A DNA stretch of 64,000 nt from Actinomycetota bacterium (GTDB taxonomy: Bacteria; Actinomycetota; Actinomycetes; S36-B12; CAIYMF01): contig JAPLAU010000034.1 in the NCBI GenBank assembly GCA_026393115.1, forward strand, positions 1-64,000, written 5' to 3'. The translations under genes and the position numbers were made by a program. Below the pieces are notes generated by a model that was not told the origin of the DNA, made no database searches, and was given only the letters and a program-made list of their open reading frames with translations. Below, in pieces: positions 50,800 through 58,537 of the stretch; position 1 is the stretch's first letter; each line of letters starts with the position of its first letter.

Positions 50800-52881
50800 G
50801 TGACCCCGGAGCAGATTCTCGACGGACTCGACCCCGAGCAGCGGGCGGCTGCCGAGGCGCTACACGGCCCAGTGGTCATTCTGGCGGGTGCGGGCACCGG
50901 AAAGACCCGAGCAATTACGCACCGCATCGCCCATGGAGTGGCCACCGGCCTGCATGATCCCCGGCGCACCCTGGCCGTCACGTTCACAGCGCGCGCCGCC
51001 GGTGAGATGCGCGGTCGGTTACGTGCCCTCGGTACCGATGTCACAGCGCGCACCTTCCATGCGGCCGCTCTGGCACAGCTCAAGCATTTCTGGGGGCGGG
51101 CGGTCGGCGGGCCGTTACCGGAGATCCTGCCGAGCAAGGGCCGTCAGGTGGCGATCGTTGCTGCGGGGCTCTCACTGCCCACGGATGCCGCCATGGTGCG
51201 CGACCTCGCGAGCGAAATTGAGTGGGCCAAGGCGCGCAACCTACATTCCGAGCAGTACGTCGAGGCAGCTGCTGCCGTCGGACGTCAGCCGCCCGGGTCG
51301 GTGACCCGCGAGCAGGTGGCCGCAGTGATCACAGACTATGAGCGGCTGTTGTCACGTGAAGGGCTGATGGATTTCGATGATGTGTTGCGCCTGACGGTCG
51401 GCATGCTCGACGACAGTCCGGCCATCGCCGAGGAAGTGCGCGATCGCTACCGCTGGTTCACCGTCGATGAGTTTCAGGACGTTAATCCGCTGCAGATGCG
51501 TTTGCTGTCATTGTGGCTCGGCGATCGCGATGACCTGTGCGTGGTGGGTGACGCGGCTCAGACGATTTACACCTTCGCCGGTGCGTCTCCCGAATACCTC
51601 GAGGGCTTTCGTACGAACTGGCCCAACGCCACCGAAGTTCGCCTCGTGCGCTCGTATCGTTGCTCGCCGCAGATTGTCGACCTCGCCAATCGCGTCATCG
51701 CTGCCTCACCTGAGATCGGCACCTCACGATTGGTATTGCGGTCTGAACAACCGGCGGGGCCCAAGCCCAAGGTCAACGAGTACGCCAACGAAGACGCCGA
51801 AGCGACCGCTGTGGCGCGCGACATTGCAGCCCTCATTGCCGCTGGATTGCCACCGCGTGAAATTGCCGTGCTCTACCGCGTCAACGCGCAGTCTGAACCA
51901 GTTGAACAGGCCTTGGGGCGAGTCGGTATCGCGACAGTGTTGACCGGTTCCGAACGCTTCTTTGATCGGGCCGAAGTGCGTCGCGCCATCACGCTGTTGC
52001 GCGGTGCCGCGCGATCGGATGAGGCCAACTCCCAAGCCCCGCTTCCTGAGCAAGTGCAAGCAGTGCTGTCATCAATGGGGCACACCGCCGAACGGCCTTC
52101 AGGAACCGGCGCGGTAGTCGAGGCGTGGGCGAACGTGTCGCGACTGGTGACGCTGGCTTCTGACCTTGCCCAGCGCGAGCCTGAGTCGAATCTGGGCACT
52201 CTCATTACCGAACTCGACGAACGATCGACCGCACAGCATGTTCCCGATGCCGAAGCCGTCACCCTGTCGTCGTTACATGCGGCCAAAGGGCTCGAGTGGC
52301 AGGCCGTGTTCCTCGTCGGGCTCGTTGAGGGTTCATTGCCCATCGTGCATGCCACTACTGCGACGTCGATCGAGGAAGAGCGGCGACTGCTGTACGTCGG
52401 CATTACTCGGGCCCGCGAACATCTGACGCTCAGTTGGTCACGCGCGCGCGGTTCGAGCGCCTGGGGTTCTCGCACGCGGTCACGGTTTCTCGACGAACTG
52501 CCCACTGCCACCGGTGCCTCCGAGCCGCTCGTTATCCCCGGCGGACAGCCGCGAGGTGAGCGTCGTCGTACGCCCCCTGCTCGGTGTCGGGTGTGCGGCA
52601 AGTCGCTGGTCACCGGTCCCGAGCGCACGATGGGCCGATGCCGAGCGTGTCCCGCAGATGTCGATGAGGCGCTGTTCGATCGTCTACGTGACTGGCGGTC
52701 TACAGAAGCGAAGCGTCGCTCGGTGCCGGCTTATGTGGTGTTCACCGATGCCACGCTGATGGCTCTGGCCGAGCGTCGTCCCACCGATGACGAAGGCCTG
52801 CGTCAAATTCCCGGAATCGGTCGAACCAAACTCGACGATTACGGTGCGGTGTTGCTTGAGTTACTTCACCTCGACGAGTGA
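50800..52881 (+). CDS. uvrD2: ATP-dependent DNA helicase UvrD2
   Basis: A 693-residue SF1A helicase. Motif I AGAGTGKTRAITHR (about 29-42), FTARAAGEMRGRL (Ia), VDEFQDVNP (II, about 222-230), GDAAQTIYTFAGA (III), LSSLHAAKGLEWQAVFL (V) and YVGITRAREHL (VI). After the motor come a tetra-Cys zinc-like motif (CRVCG and CRAC, about 604-630) and an HRDC-like domain (to 693), the UvrD2 hallmark. GTG at 50800 has GAGGA upstream; a GTG at 50773 opens the frame. Mycobacterium has whiB7 downstream; here it is absent. Confidence 0.93.
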   Translation: MTPEQILDGLDPEQRAAAEALHGPVVILAGAGTGKTRAITHRIAHGVATGLHDPRRTLAVTFTARAAGEMRGRLRALGTDVTARTFHAAALAQLKHFWGRAVGGPLPEILPSKGRQVAIVAAGLSLPTDAAMVRDLASEIEWAKARNLHSEQYVEAAAAVGRQPPGSVTREQVAAVITDYERLLSREGLMDFDDVLRLTVGMLDDSPAIAEEVRDRYRWFTVDEFQDVNPLQMRLLSLWLGDRDDLCVVGDAAQTIYTFAGASPEYLEGFRTNWPNATEVRLVRSYRCSPQIVDLANRVIAASPEIGTSRLVLRSEQPAGPKPKVNEYANEDAEATAVARDIAALIAAGLPPREIAVLYRVNAQSEPVEQALGRVGIATVLTGSERFFDRAEVRRAITLLRGAARSDEANSQAPLPEQVQAVLSSMGHTAERPSGTGAVVEAWANVSRLVTLASDLAQREPESNLGTLITELDERSTAQHVPDAEAVTLSSLHAAKGLEWQAVFLVGLVEGSLPIVHATTATSIEEERRLLYVGITRAREHLTLSWSRARGSSAWGSRTRSRFLDELPTATGASEPLVIPGGQPRGERRRTPPARCRVCGKSLVTGPERTMGRCRACPADVDEALFDRLRDWRSTEAKRRSVPAYVVFTDATLMALAERRPTDDEGLRQIPGIGRTKLDDYGAVLLELLHLDE

Positions 52882-52887
52882 CGTTCG

Positions 52888-54204
52888 TTACGCGCCGTCG
52901 CTGAAACCTGGTACCCAGCGCTCGAGTTCGCCTCGGGCCGGGATATCGGCATCGAGTTGGCACAGTACGCCCACGCTGCCGAGCCACACGCGATGAATCA
53001 GCAGGTACGACGGCGGTAGGTTCAGCTTGAGTCCGATGGCGAAGTCAGGGTTCGTCGGGTCGTTGATGCGACGGAATTGGCCCTGCAGCCATTCGCGCGA
53101 GTAGCGAAAGTGTGCGTGGCGGGCAGGCTCGACGAAGGGGTCGAGGAAATCGAGCAGCGACTGAGCGCCAATGGCAACCCCGGGCTTGAGGAATCCCTCA
53201 ACGCGCAGGCCTTCGGCCACGGTCTCGGCGTCGCCCGTCATCGCAATGCGCAACAGGCGGCCCATTTGTGGCGGCAGTCCGTCGGGAAGGTGCGCGACTG
53301 CACCGAAATCAAGTACGCCGAGTCGTCCATCGGGAGTGATTCGGAAATTGCCAGGGTGCGGGTCGGCATGAAGCAGACCCGCGCGTGCTGGACCGGAGAG
53401 CAAGAAACGTTGGTAGAGCAGGCCGGCGCGGTTGCGTTCGGCCCGCGTGCCGGAGGTGATCACCTGTGAGAGCGGTCGTCCCTCCATCCACTCAGTGACA
53501 ATCACATGGGGTGCTGCTGCCAGCACGTGGGGCACGACGAAATCCTCGTCATCGTCGAATGCGATGGCAAAGGTGCGCTGCGACTCGCTCTCGGCGAGGT
53601 AGTCAAGTTCGTCGAGTACGCGCGCTTTGAGTTCGGCGACGAGTGGTTTGATGTCGAGTCCGGGCGAGAGTCCGGCGAAAAGGCGCGCGAGGCGCTGGGC
53701 GTTGTTCAAGTCGGACATGAGGGCCTTGCCAGCACCCGGGTACTGAATCTTGACAGCCACATCTCGGCCGTCGCGCCAGGTGGCGCGGTGAACCTGACCA
53801 ATCGAGGCAGCGGCCGCTGGAGTGTCATCGAAGTGAGCGAAACGATCGCGCCAATCGATTCCGAGTTCCTCCGCAAGTACGCGATGCACGGTCTCAGCCG
53901 GCAGTGGAGGCGCAGAATCCTGAAGTCGGGTGAGGGTTGCCCGGTAGGGTCCGGCGATCTCTTCGGGCAGGGCGGCCTCGAAGATACTCATGGCTTGGCC
54001 GACCTTCATGGCTCCACCTTTGAGTTCGCCCAAGGTTCGGAAGACCTGCTCGGCCGTGCGCGCCTGGATCTCGGCGGCCACCGCTTCGGCAGACTTACCG
54101 CCGATGCGCTTGCCCATTCCGAGCGCGCTGCGACCGGCATAGCCGATCGGAAGCGCGGCCATGCGAGCGCTTCGGGTCAGGGCTTTCTTCGGTAGATCAT
54201 TCAC
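52888..54204 (-). CDS. ABC1/UbiB-family atypical kinase
   Basis: A 438-residue UbiB-like protein kinase-fold ATPase. The N-terminal KxGQ motif appears as LKGGAMKVGQAMSIF (about 54-68). The Ala-rich A-A-A-A-S-I-G-Q-V-H nucleotide loop is at about 125, AVKIQYPG near 145, LLHADPHPGNFRI (catalytic loop, about 275) and LDFGAVAHLP (DFG, about 293). No quinone genes are nearby. GTG at 54204 has GGAG 5 bases upstream; the frame is open further upstream. It is convergent with uvrD2, six bases apart. Confidence 0.92.
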   Translation of the reverse strand: MNDLPKKALTRSARMAALPIGYAGRSALGMGKRIGGKSAEAVAAEIQARTAEQVFRTLGELKGGAMKVGQAMSIFEAALPEEIAGPYRATLTRLQDSAPPLPAETVHRVLAEELGIDWRDRFAHFDDTPAAAASIGQVHRATWRDGRDVAVKIQYPGAGKALMSDLNNAQRLARLFAGLSPGLDIKPLVAELKARVLDELDYLAESESQRTFAIAFDDDEDFVVPHVLAAAPHVIVTEWMEGRPLSQVITSGTRAERNRAGLLYQRFLLSGPARAGLLHADPHPGNFRITPDGRLGVLDFGAVAHLPDGLPPQMGRLLRIAMTGDAETVAEGLRVEGFLKPGVAIGAQSLLDFLDPFVEPARHAHFRYSREWLQGQFRRINDPTNPDFAIGLKLNLPPSYLLIHRVWLGSVGVLCQLDADIPARGELERWVPGFSDGA

Positions 54205-54253
54205 GGTGACTCCATTGTCGCCCCGCGAGGTGTGTTCCGCACATTGCGTGGTT

Positions 54254-55366
54254 TCACGCTGCCGGTCTGAGGTCAGGCGACCAGGTGCACCCGCAGTCAG
54301 GGTGGGCCGTCCAACTACGTCGACGCCACTGCAACTCGGGCAGCCGCAATTCCAGGATCGCGCCGGCGCTGGGTGGGGGAGTGCTGCTTTGACCGTCAAG
54401 CACCTGCAGCGCGTGCAGGGCTGCCATGGAGGCCGCCAGAGTGCCGAGCACGGTGTTGGTGGCGCTGCGGTGGGCTCCGCGGTGATGGGCTACCTGGGTC
54501 AGCACCGCGGGCCACGCAGGGTCACGATCGGCGCGGTGCAGTTCCAGACACCGAAGGCATGCGGTGCGGCCGGGAAGTACCAGCGGGCCGACTCGTGCCG
54601 TGGGACCGTCGCTGATGACCGTGAGATGGGGCCAGGCAACGGTGCTGAGCGCGTCACTGATTTCGGGGGGCACCACCCGTGGTGGACACACGAGGACGAG
54701 GTCGGGTCGTCGGCCACTGCCTGATCGCCGGGTTCGTACGGCGAACGCGGCACGAGAGAGCGTGTCGCGAGCCGCTGATCGGGCGGGTGCACCCAGAGAG
54801 ACGGCCGTAGGTCCGAGTGGGCTGATAGTGCGTGGCAGTACTCGGGGACAGTCGCCGGCAATCGTGGTGATGCGCACGGTGCCGATGCCAGCCGATGCCA
54901 GCAGCGTGGCAATTCCTACCCCCACGCGACCGGTGCCTCGCACCACGACTTCGGCATCGCGGCGACGGCGCATGATGTCGTGTGCTCGCCCTGGGTGCAG
55001 CGCCGCGAGAGTGGCGATTTCGGGAGAAAGGCGGGCGAGTTCAGCTCGTGGTTCGGGCGCTCCGAGAGTGGGTTCAGCATCAACGAGTGCTCCGCAGTGA
55101 TGCAGATCGTTGATGACGGCCGCGAGCCAGAGTGGATCGCCACCCTCGGCGGCAAAGTCAGAGAGGGTGCGGGCGAGTCGGCGTGTGCCGTCGAGGGCGC
55201 GCATGGCACGCCACTCCCGGGGGCCGATATTGAACAGCAGTCGCCCCTGGTGTTCATCGATTCCGACTTGCACTGTGGAGCAGTCGCGCCACGCGAGGGG
55301 AATCTCGGGTAGCAGAAGAGGCAGTCCCGTGTCGGGAAATGTCGTCGTGCGGTGGTGATCGGTCAT
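54254..55366 (-). CDS. ThiF-like protein related to TOMM/cyclodehydratase leader-binding subunits
   Basis: A 370-residue protein. The region at about 130-290 resembles the ThiF/E1 fold: VVRGTGRVGVGIATLLASAG replaces the G-x-G-G-L-G nucleotide loop, and DLVLVCPPRVVPPEI and RVGPLVLPGRTACLRCLELH follow. The Cys pair CLRC and the C-terminal HPDCGC could bind zinc. The catalytic Arg and Cys of true E1 enzymes are not evident. It resembles Rv3196 and the ocin/TOMM ThiF-like proteins. CATGAT lies 7 bases before the ATG at 55366. No precursor peptide gene is seen. Confidence 0.72.
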   Translation of the reverse strand: MTDHHRTTTFPDTGLPLLLPEIPLAWRDCSTVQVGIDEHQGRLLFNIGPREWRAMRALDGTRRLARTLSDFAAEGGDPLWLAAVINDLHHCGALVDAEPTLGAPEPRAELARLSPEIATLAALHPGRAHDIMRRRRDAEVVVRGTGRVGVGIATLLASAGIGTVRITTIAGDCPRVLPRTISPLGPTAVSLGAPARSAARDTLSRAAFAVRTRRSGSGRRPDLVLVCPPRVVPPEISDALSTVAWPHLTVISDGPTARVGPLVLPGRTACLRCLELHRADRDPAWPAVLTQVAHHRGAHRSATNTVLGTLAASMAALHALQVLDGQSSTPPPSAGAILELRLPELQWRRRSWTAHPDCGCTWSPDLRPAA

Positions 55367-55470
55367 ACCCGCGATCATGCGCGCACGGGGCTGTGGGTTG
55401 TTGGCACGATCCCCAAGGCATCTGGGCTACCCTGCCTGACCGTTACTGTGTGGCGCGCGCGGCACACACG

Positions 55471-55514
55471 CGCGAACGCCCACCGAATCCTTGTGGATTC
55501 AGTGGGCGTTCGCG
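55471..55514 (-). terminator. Long hairpin between DUF5679 and the ThiF-like gene
   Basis: CGCGAACGCCCACCGAATCC (55471-55490) pairs with 55495-55514 with one mismatch (C against A at the centre) around a TTGT loop. It lies 58 bases beyond the DUF5679 stop on the minus strand and ahead of the ThiF-like start, so it should end DUF5679 transcription. Confidence 0.75.
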
Positions 55515-55572
55515 GTATCGGGCAAGCCCGACTACTCCGGCCGTCAGATGGCGGCCGATGCGTGTGGGTGGC

Positions 55573-55743
55573 TCAGGCTTCCTTGGCCTTGCCGAGGATG
55601 CGCACGACGGTGGTGCCGCACTCGGGGCACTTGCCCTTGCCCATGCGGGTACCCTTCGCGTTTTCCTCGACGTGGCCGTCGGTGACCTGGCGCTTGGCCT
55701 TGCACTTCACGCAGTAGGCCTCGCCTTCGAATTTCTCCGCCAC
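55573..55743 (-). CDS. DUF5679 family zinc-ribbon protein
   Basis: A 56-residue protein with four cysteines in two pairs: AYCVKCK (Cys11, Cys14) and GKCPECG (Cys39, Cys42), between which the VEENAKGTRM turn occurs. It matches the actinobacterial DUF5679 family (MAEKxxGEAYCVKCKxKR). Probably a zinc ribbon; function unknown. GTG at 55743 has AAGGAG 5 bases upstream. A minus-strand frame of 82 codons overlapping it in another register is a shadow. Confidence 0.93.
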   Translation of the reverse strand: MAEKFEGEAYCVKCKAKRQVTDGHVEENAKGTRMGKGKCPECGTTVVRILGKAKEA

Positions 55744-55980
55744 GGGTGCTCCTTGTGTGTAATGAACGGTCCCCGACTGGGTTTCCTATCACGCCTTGGC
55801 GGCGTGACTAGGTCGAGTCGACCGTGCCCGGTGACCCGGACACGCTCAACAGTAAGCCAGCGAGGCGGCCCTTCGGTGCAACCGCGACACGCTCAACTCG
55901 TAATTCCGGGTTATATGTCCGAAATGGGTTGATATTATTGGGAAGATCTCTTCCCAATCGATGCCGATTGAGCGCAAAGC

Positions 55981-56050
55981 GAAACCCCTGAGGCTCGCAA
56001 TCGCCATCCGCCTTCCCCTTGCGGATGCCGACCCGTTATCTCAGGGGCTT
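55981..56050. ncRNA. Candidate structured RNA element
   Basis: CCCCTGAG (55985-55992) pairs with CTCAGGGG (56040-56047). Inside, CATCCGC (56005-56011) pairs with GCGGATG (56021-56027) over a CTTCCCCTT loop, extended by TCG/CGA outside a symmetric C-C mismatch. The nested stems are compensating in layout but the family is not recognised. Strand is undetermined because the fold is similar on both. It could be a small RNA, a leader element or a protein-binding site. Confidence 0.35.
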
Positions 56051-56107
56051 CGACAGGATTGAACCTAGGTCACGCCCCAGAGCCAGTCAACGTCGAATGA
56101 ACAAACC

Positions 56108-56249
56108 TGTGGACAAGCTTGGGGATGGCCTGTGGAACACGCCGAGGTGTCCTGTGGACGCGTGTGGGATAAAGCTGGGGATAGGCGCCGTGAATGCGGC
56201 CTAGATTGGCCGCTGACCTGCGGGAAAGCTATCCACTGCCTGTGGATGA
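56108..56249. other. Cluster of DnaA-box-like motifs
   Basis: Near matches to the box TGTGGATAA/TTATCCACA occur at 56108 (TGTGGACAA), 56131 (TGTGGAACA), 56153 (TGTGGACGC), 56164 (TGTGGGATA, with AA following), 56230 (TATCCACT, other strand) and 56241 (TGTGGATGA). TGGGGATGG and TGGGGATAG lie between. Spacings are about 10-70 bases. dnaA, dnaN and rpmH are not nearby, so this is not the ordinary origin; a DnaA-titrating or regulatory cluster is possible. Confidence 0.5.
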
Positions 56250-56308
56250 AAAAAAGGTTGCGGAATGGCGTCTATTTCATGACGCTTGGTCGGGCTAGCG
56301 TGGTGTCC

Positions 56309-56902
56309 GTGCCCCCTGTCATCGAGATTCGACGCAGTAGCCGTCGGCGTCGAACTGTGTCGGCACACCGCGAAGGAGACCATTTCGTGGTCCTGGTGCC
56401 GGCTCGCATGTCTGCCGCTCACGTGGCTCAGTACGCCGAGGAATTAGTGGGTCGGCTCGAGGCACGTGAACGACGTGCTGTGCCGAGTGACGATGAACTG
56501 ATGCGTCGCGCCACCGGCTTGTCGCGCCGGTGGCTTCCCGGGGCTCCGCAACCGTCGTCGGTGCGGTGGGTCACTAATCAAAACCAGCGTTGGGGTTCGT
56601 GCACGCCGATTGACCGCACCATTCGCCTGTCGCATCGGCTGCGCGGTATGCCGGCTTTCGTTGTCGACTACGTCCTGCTGCACGAATTGGCGCATCTGCT
56701 GGTGCCGGGCCACGGTGCCGACTTCGAGGCACTGCTGGCGCCGTACCCGCGACTGCGTGAGGCGCAGGCATTTCTTGACGGGGTCGATTTCACTCTCGCC
56801 CACGGCCACGAGATGGGTGCGCTCACCGAATCGACCGACGAGGCATCGGTCGGCGAACTCACGCCTCCCGTCGATGTGTCGCCACCCGGGATGTTGTTCT
56901 GA
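56309..56902 (+). CDS. YgjP/DUF45-like M48-type metallopeptidase
   Basis: A 197-residue putative zinc peptidase. HELAHLLVPGHGADF (HExxH with a further His, about 127-141) and the preceding W-G-S-C-T-P-I-D-R-T-I-R-L (about 91-103) form the YgjP pattern. An N-terminal R-x-S-x-R-R-R-R-T-V-S lead is family-typical. GTG at 56309 is favoured because TAGCGT (56296-56301) is 7 bases upstream; GTGs at 56300 and 56303 are alternatives, and a frame continues upstream to 56132 through the DnaA-like cluster. Confidence 0.9.
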   Translation: MPPVIEIRRSSRRRRTVSAHREGDHFVVLVPARMSAAHVAQYAEELVGRLEARERRAVPSDDELMRRATGLSRRWLPGAPQPSSVRWVTNQNQRWGSCTPIDRTIRLSHRLRGMPAFVVDYVLLHELAHLLVPGHGADFEALLAPYPRLREAQAFLDGVDFTLAHGHEMGALTESTDEASVGELTPPVDVSPPGMLF

Positions 56903-56946
56903 TCAGCGTTACTCGCCTGCGCGAGCGCGCGCGCAAGCTCACGTAC

Positions 56947-57756
56947 GTGCTCCGTTACGCCGGGTTCCGGGCGACGACCACCGTGCGCCCCACATCGCGC
57001 GCAGCCGGCGTCGGGTTGTGTGCGATCGCATTGGGCGAAGAGGCGTACATCGACGAGTGGATTCGATACCACCTCGCACTCGGCGTTGATCACATTCATC
57101 TCTACGACAACGATCCCGAGCAGCCGTTGCGTGATGTGCCGGCGCGCTATCCAAGCCGTGTCACTGTGGTGTCGTTCCCGGGAGCGGCGCAGCAATTCAA
57201 GGCGTATAACCATTTCCTTGCTCGTGCACGCTCGCGCTATCTGTGGGTCACGTTCCTCGACCTTGACGAGTTCATGGTGGTGCGGTCAGGTGAATCGATT
57301 GGTGACTTCGCGCAGCAGTACTGCAGTGCGGGTGCCCTCGCACTTAACTGGGTGATGTTCGATAGCAACGGCCACGAGCAGTTCCAGTCGCGACCTGTGC
57401 TCGAACGTTTCACACGCCGACAGATCGGCGTTTCACCGATCATCAAGATCATCGCCAGACCTGATGATGTTCTCTACATGGTGAGCGCACACGCTGCTCG
57501 ACTTGTGCGCGGTACAACCGTTGACTGTCATGGCAACGAGGTCTTCGGAAACCTCAACCCCAACGGCTCTGATGATGTCGCGTGTGTCAATCACTACTTC
57601 ACCAAGTCGCGTGAGGAATTTCGAATTCGCTGTGCTCGCGGGCGAAGTGACATTGACGCCCAACGAAATGCCGATCGTGACTTCATCAATTTCGGTGCCC
57701 ATTCGTGGCATGACCGTCGAGCGTGGGATTTCTACCAGCAGCACGTTGATCAGTGA
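56947..57756 (+). CDS. Glycosyltransferase family 2/92-like protein
   Basis: A 269-residue glycosyltransferase with CAIALGEEAYIDEWIRYHLA (about 25-44), then LGVDHIHLYDNDPE and the nucleotide-sugar site FLDLDEFMVV with its DLDE (about 103-112). The closing segment VNHYFTKSREEFRIRCARGR has the H-Y-x-x-K-S-x-E-E-F pattern of GT92/DUF23 proteins. Start uncertain: GTG at 56947 has no ribosome-binding site, and only CTG or ATC codons lie upstream before the peptidase stop. The acceptor is unknown. Confidence 0.85.
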   Translation: MLRYAGFRATTTVRPTSRAAGVGLCAIALGEEAYIDEWIRYHLALGVDHIHLYDNDPEQPLRDVPARYPSRVTVVSFPGAAQQFKAYNHFLARARSRYLWVTFLDLDEFMVVRSGESIGDFAQQYCSAGALALNWVMFDSNGHEQFQSRPVLERFTRRQIGVSPIIKIIARPDDVLYMVSAHAARLVRGTTVDCHGNEVFGNLNPNGSDDVACVNHYFTKSREEFRIRCARGRSDIDAQRNADRDFINFGAHSWHDRRAWDFYQQHVDQ

Positions 57757-57760
57757 CGAA

Positions 57761-58111
57761 CTACGTCACTGTGGCTTCTTCGGTTGCGAGCGTGATTGAT
57801 CGAGTGAGTCGGTCGCGTTCCTTGGTGATCCACCGGCCTACTGGGTAGTTACTCAGAAATGTTTCGGCGAATTCGACCGGATCATCTCCGACGACGTCGC
57901 GAACGGCAGTCTGGTCTGCTGCGGCCCGTTCGAACAGGTCAGCAAGGTCGTCGAACATGGTCAGGATGCTTTCGGCATCGTCCATGCCCCCCAAATGCGT
58001 GACATAGCGCTCAAGTGCCTCCATCGTCGACCGATACGCGGGCGGCAGTTGTTCGACTCGCTTCTTGTACTCGCGGTACTGCTTCTTCTGCTCGTACCAT
58101 TTCGGTGCCAT
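57761..58111 (-). CDS. DUF1048-like protein
   Basis: A 116-residue helical protein. KWYEQKKQYREYKKRVEQLP, A-Y-x-x-x-M-E-A-L-E-R-Y and the D-D-P-V-E-F-A-E-T-F-L-S-N-Y segment match DUF1048, whose members are usually partners of PadR regulators. Function unknown. It begins two bases after the PadR stop, so the two are one transcript. Confidence 0.85.
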   Translation of the reverse strand: MAPKWYEQKKQYREYKKRVEQLPPAYRSTMEALERYVTHLGGMDDAESILTMFDDLADLFERAAADQTAVRDVVGDDPVEFAETFLSNYPVGRWITKERDRLTRSITLATEEATVT

Positions 58112-58113
58112 GA

Positions 58114-58443
58114 CTACGCGCCTCCTTCTCGCAGTTGTTCGACTCGTCGGGTGAGGAAATCCCAGGTAGTCCAGAATTGATCGAGTTGCGTACGGCCAGA
58201 GGGGTTGAGCGAGTACACCTTGCGGGGCGGCCCCTTTTCGGAAGGGACCTTCTCAACATCGACGAAACCACGCTGCTCGATTCGAATGAGGAGCGCGTAA
58301 ATGGTGCCTTCGGCAATGTCGACGAAGCCTCGGTCACGCAGCCAGGCGGTGATTTCGTAGCCGTAGGCGGGGCGTTCGGCCACCATCGCGAGGACGATGC
58401 CCTCGAGTGTTCCTTTGAGCATCTCGGTTTCGGGCTTGCTCAT
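58114..58443 (-). CDS. PadR family transcriptional regulator
   Basis: A 109-residue winged-helix repressor: LKGTLEGIVLAMVAERPAYG (about 9-28), Y-E-I-T-A-W-L-R-D-R-G-F and EGTIYALLIRIEQRG, then the wing P-R-K-V-Y-S-L-N-P-S-G (about 81-91). It is of the short PadR-s2 class with no C-terminal ligand domain. The palindrome CTACTAGTAG in its own promoter suggests autoregulation. Cotranscribed with the DUF1048 gene. Confidence 0.93.
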   Translation of the reverse strand: MSKPETEMLKGTLEGIVLAMVAERPAYGYEITAWLRDRGFVDIAEGTIYALLIRIEQRGFVDVEKVPSEKGPPRKVYSLNPSGRTQLDQFWTTWDFLTRRVEQLREGGA

Positions 58444-58494
58444 GGAGCACCACCTTCGACGACCGGCCGAGAAACCGCTACTCGGTATCAGTGA

Positions 58495-58532
58495 CTACTA
58501 GTAGATAGTAACACTGAATAGTGCCGACACAA
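58495..58532 (-). promoter_or_regulatory. padR promoter with overlapping palindrome
   Basis: On the minus strand, TTGTGT (58527-58532) and TACTAT (58505-58510) are separated by 16 bases, a reasonable housekeeping promoter. The perfect palindrome CTACTAGTAG (58495-58504) adjoins the -10, and CAGTG/CACTG arms flank the area. Repressor binding here would block the promoter. Confidence 0.55.
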
Positions 58533-58537
58533 GTGGG

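Larger units (their letters stand above)
55744..56308. other. 565-bp intergenic region between divergent genes; no gene seen
   Basis: The stretch holds a hairpin in the DUF5679 leader (CCTATCACGCC 55785-55795 with GGCGTGACTAGG 55801-55812, one bulge), two copies of GACACGCTCAAC (55839-55850 and 55886-55897), an inverted repeat TTGGGAAGA/TCTTCCCAA (55938-55957), a two-stem structured element (55981-56050) and a cluster of TGTGGA-type motifs (56108-56249). Codon bias is absent in all frames by eye. It must contain promoters for both flanking genes. Confidence 0.8.

Noticed and set aside
56050-56070. tRNA T-arm-like GGTTCAATCC on the minus strand
   Set aside because: The flanking bases do not form the T stem, and no anticodon or acceptor stem can be drawn around it.
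56108-56249. Chromosomal origin of replication
   Set aside because: No dnaA, dnaN, rpmH or parAB, no AT-rich unwinding element, and the boxes are imperfect; only a DnaA-box-like cluster is claimed.
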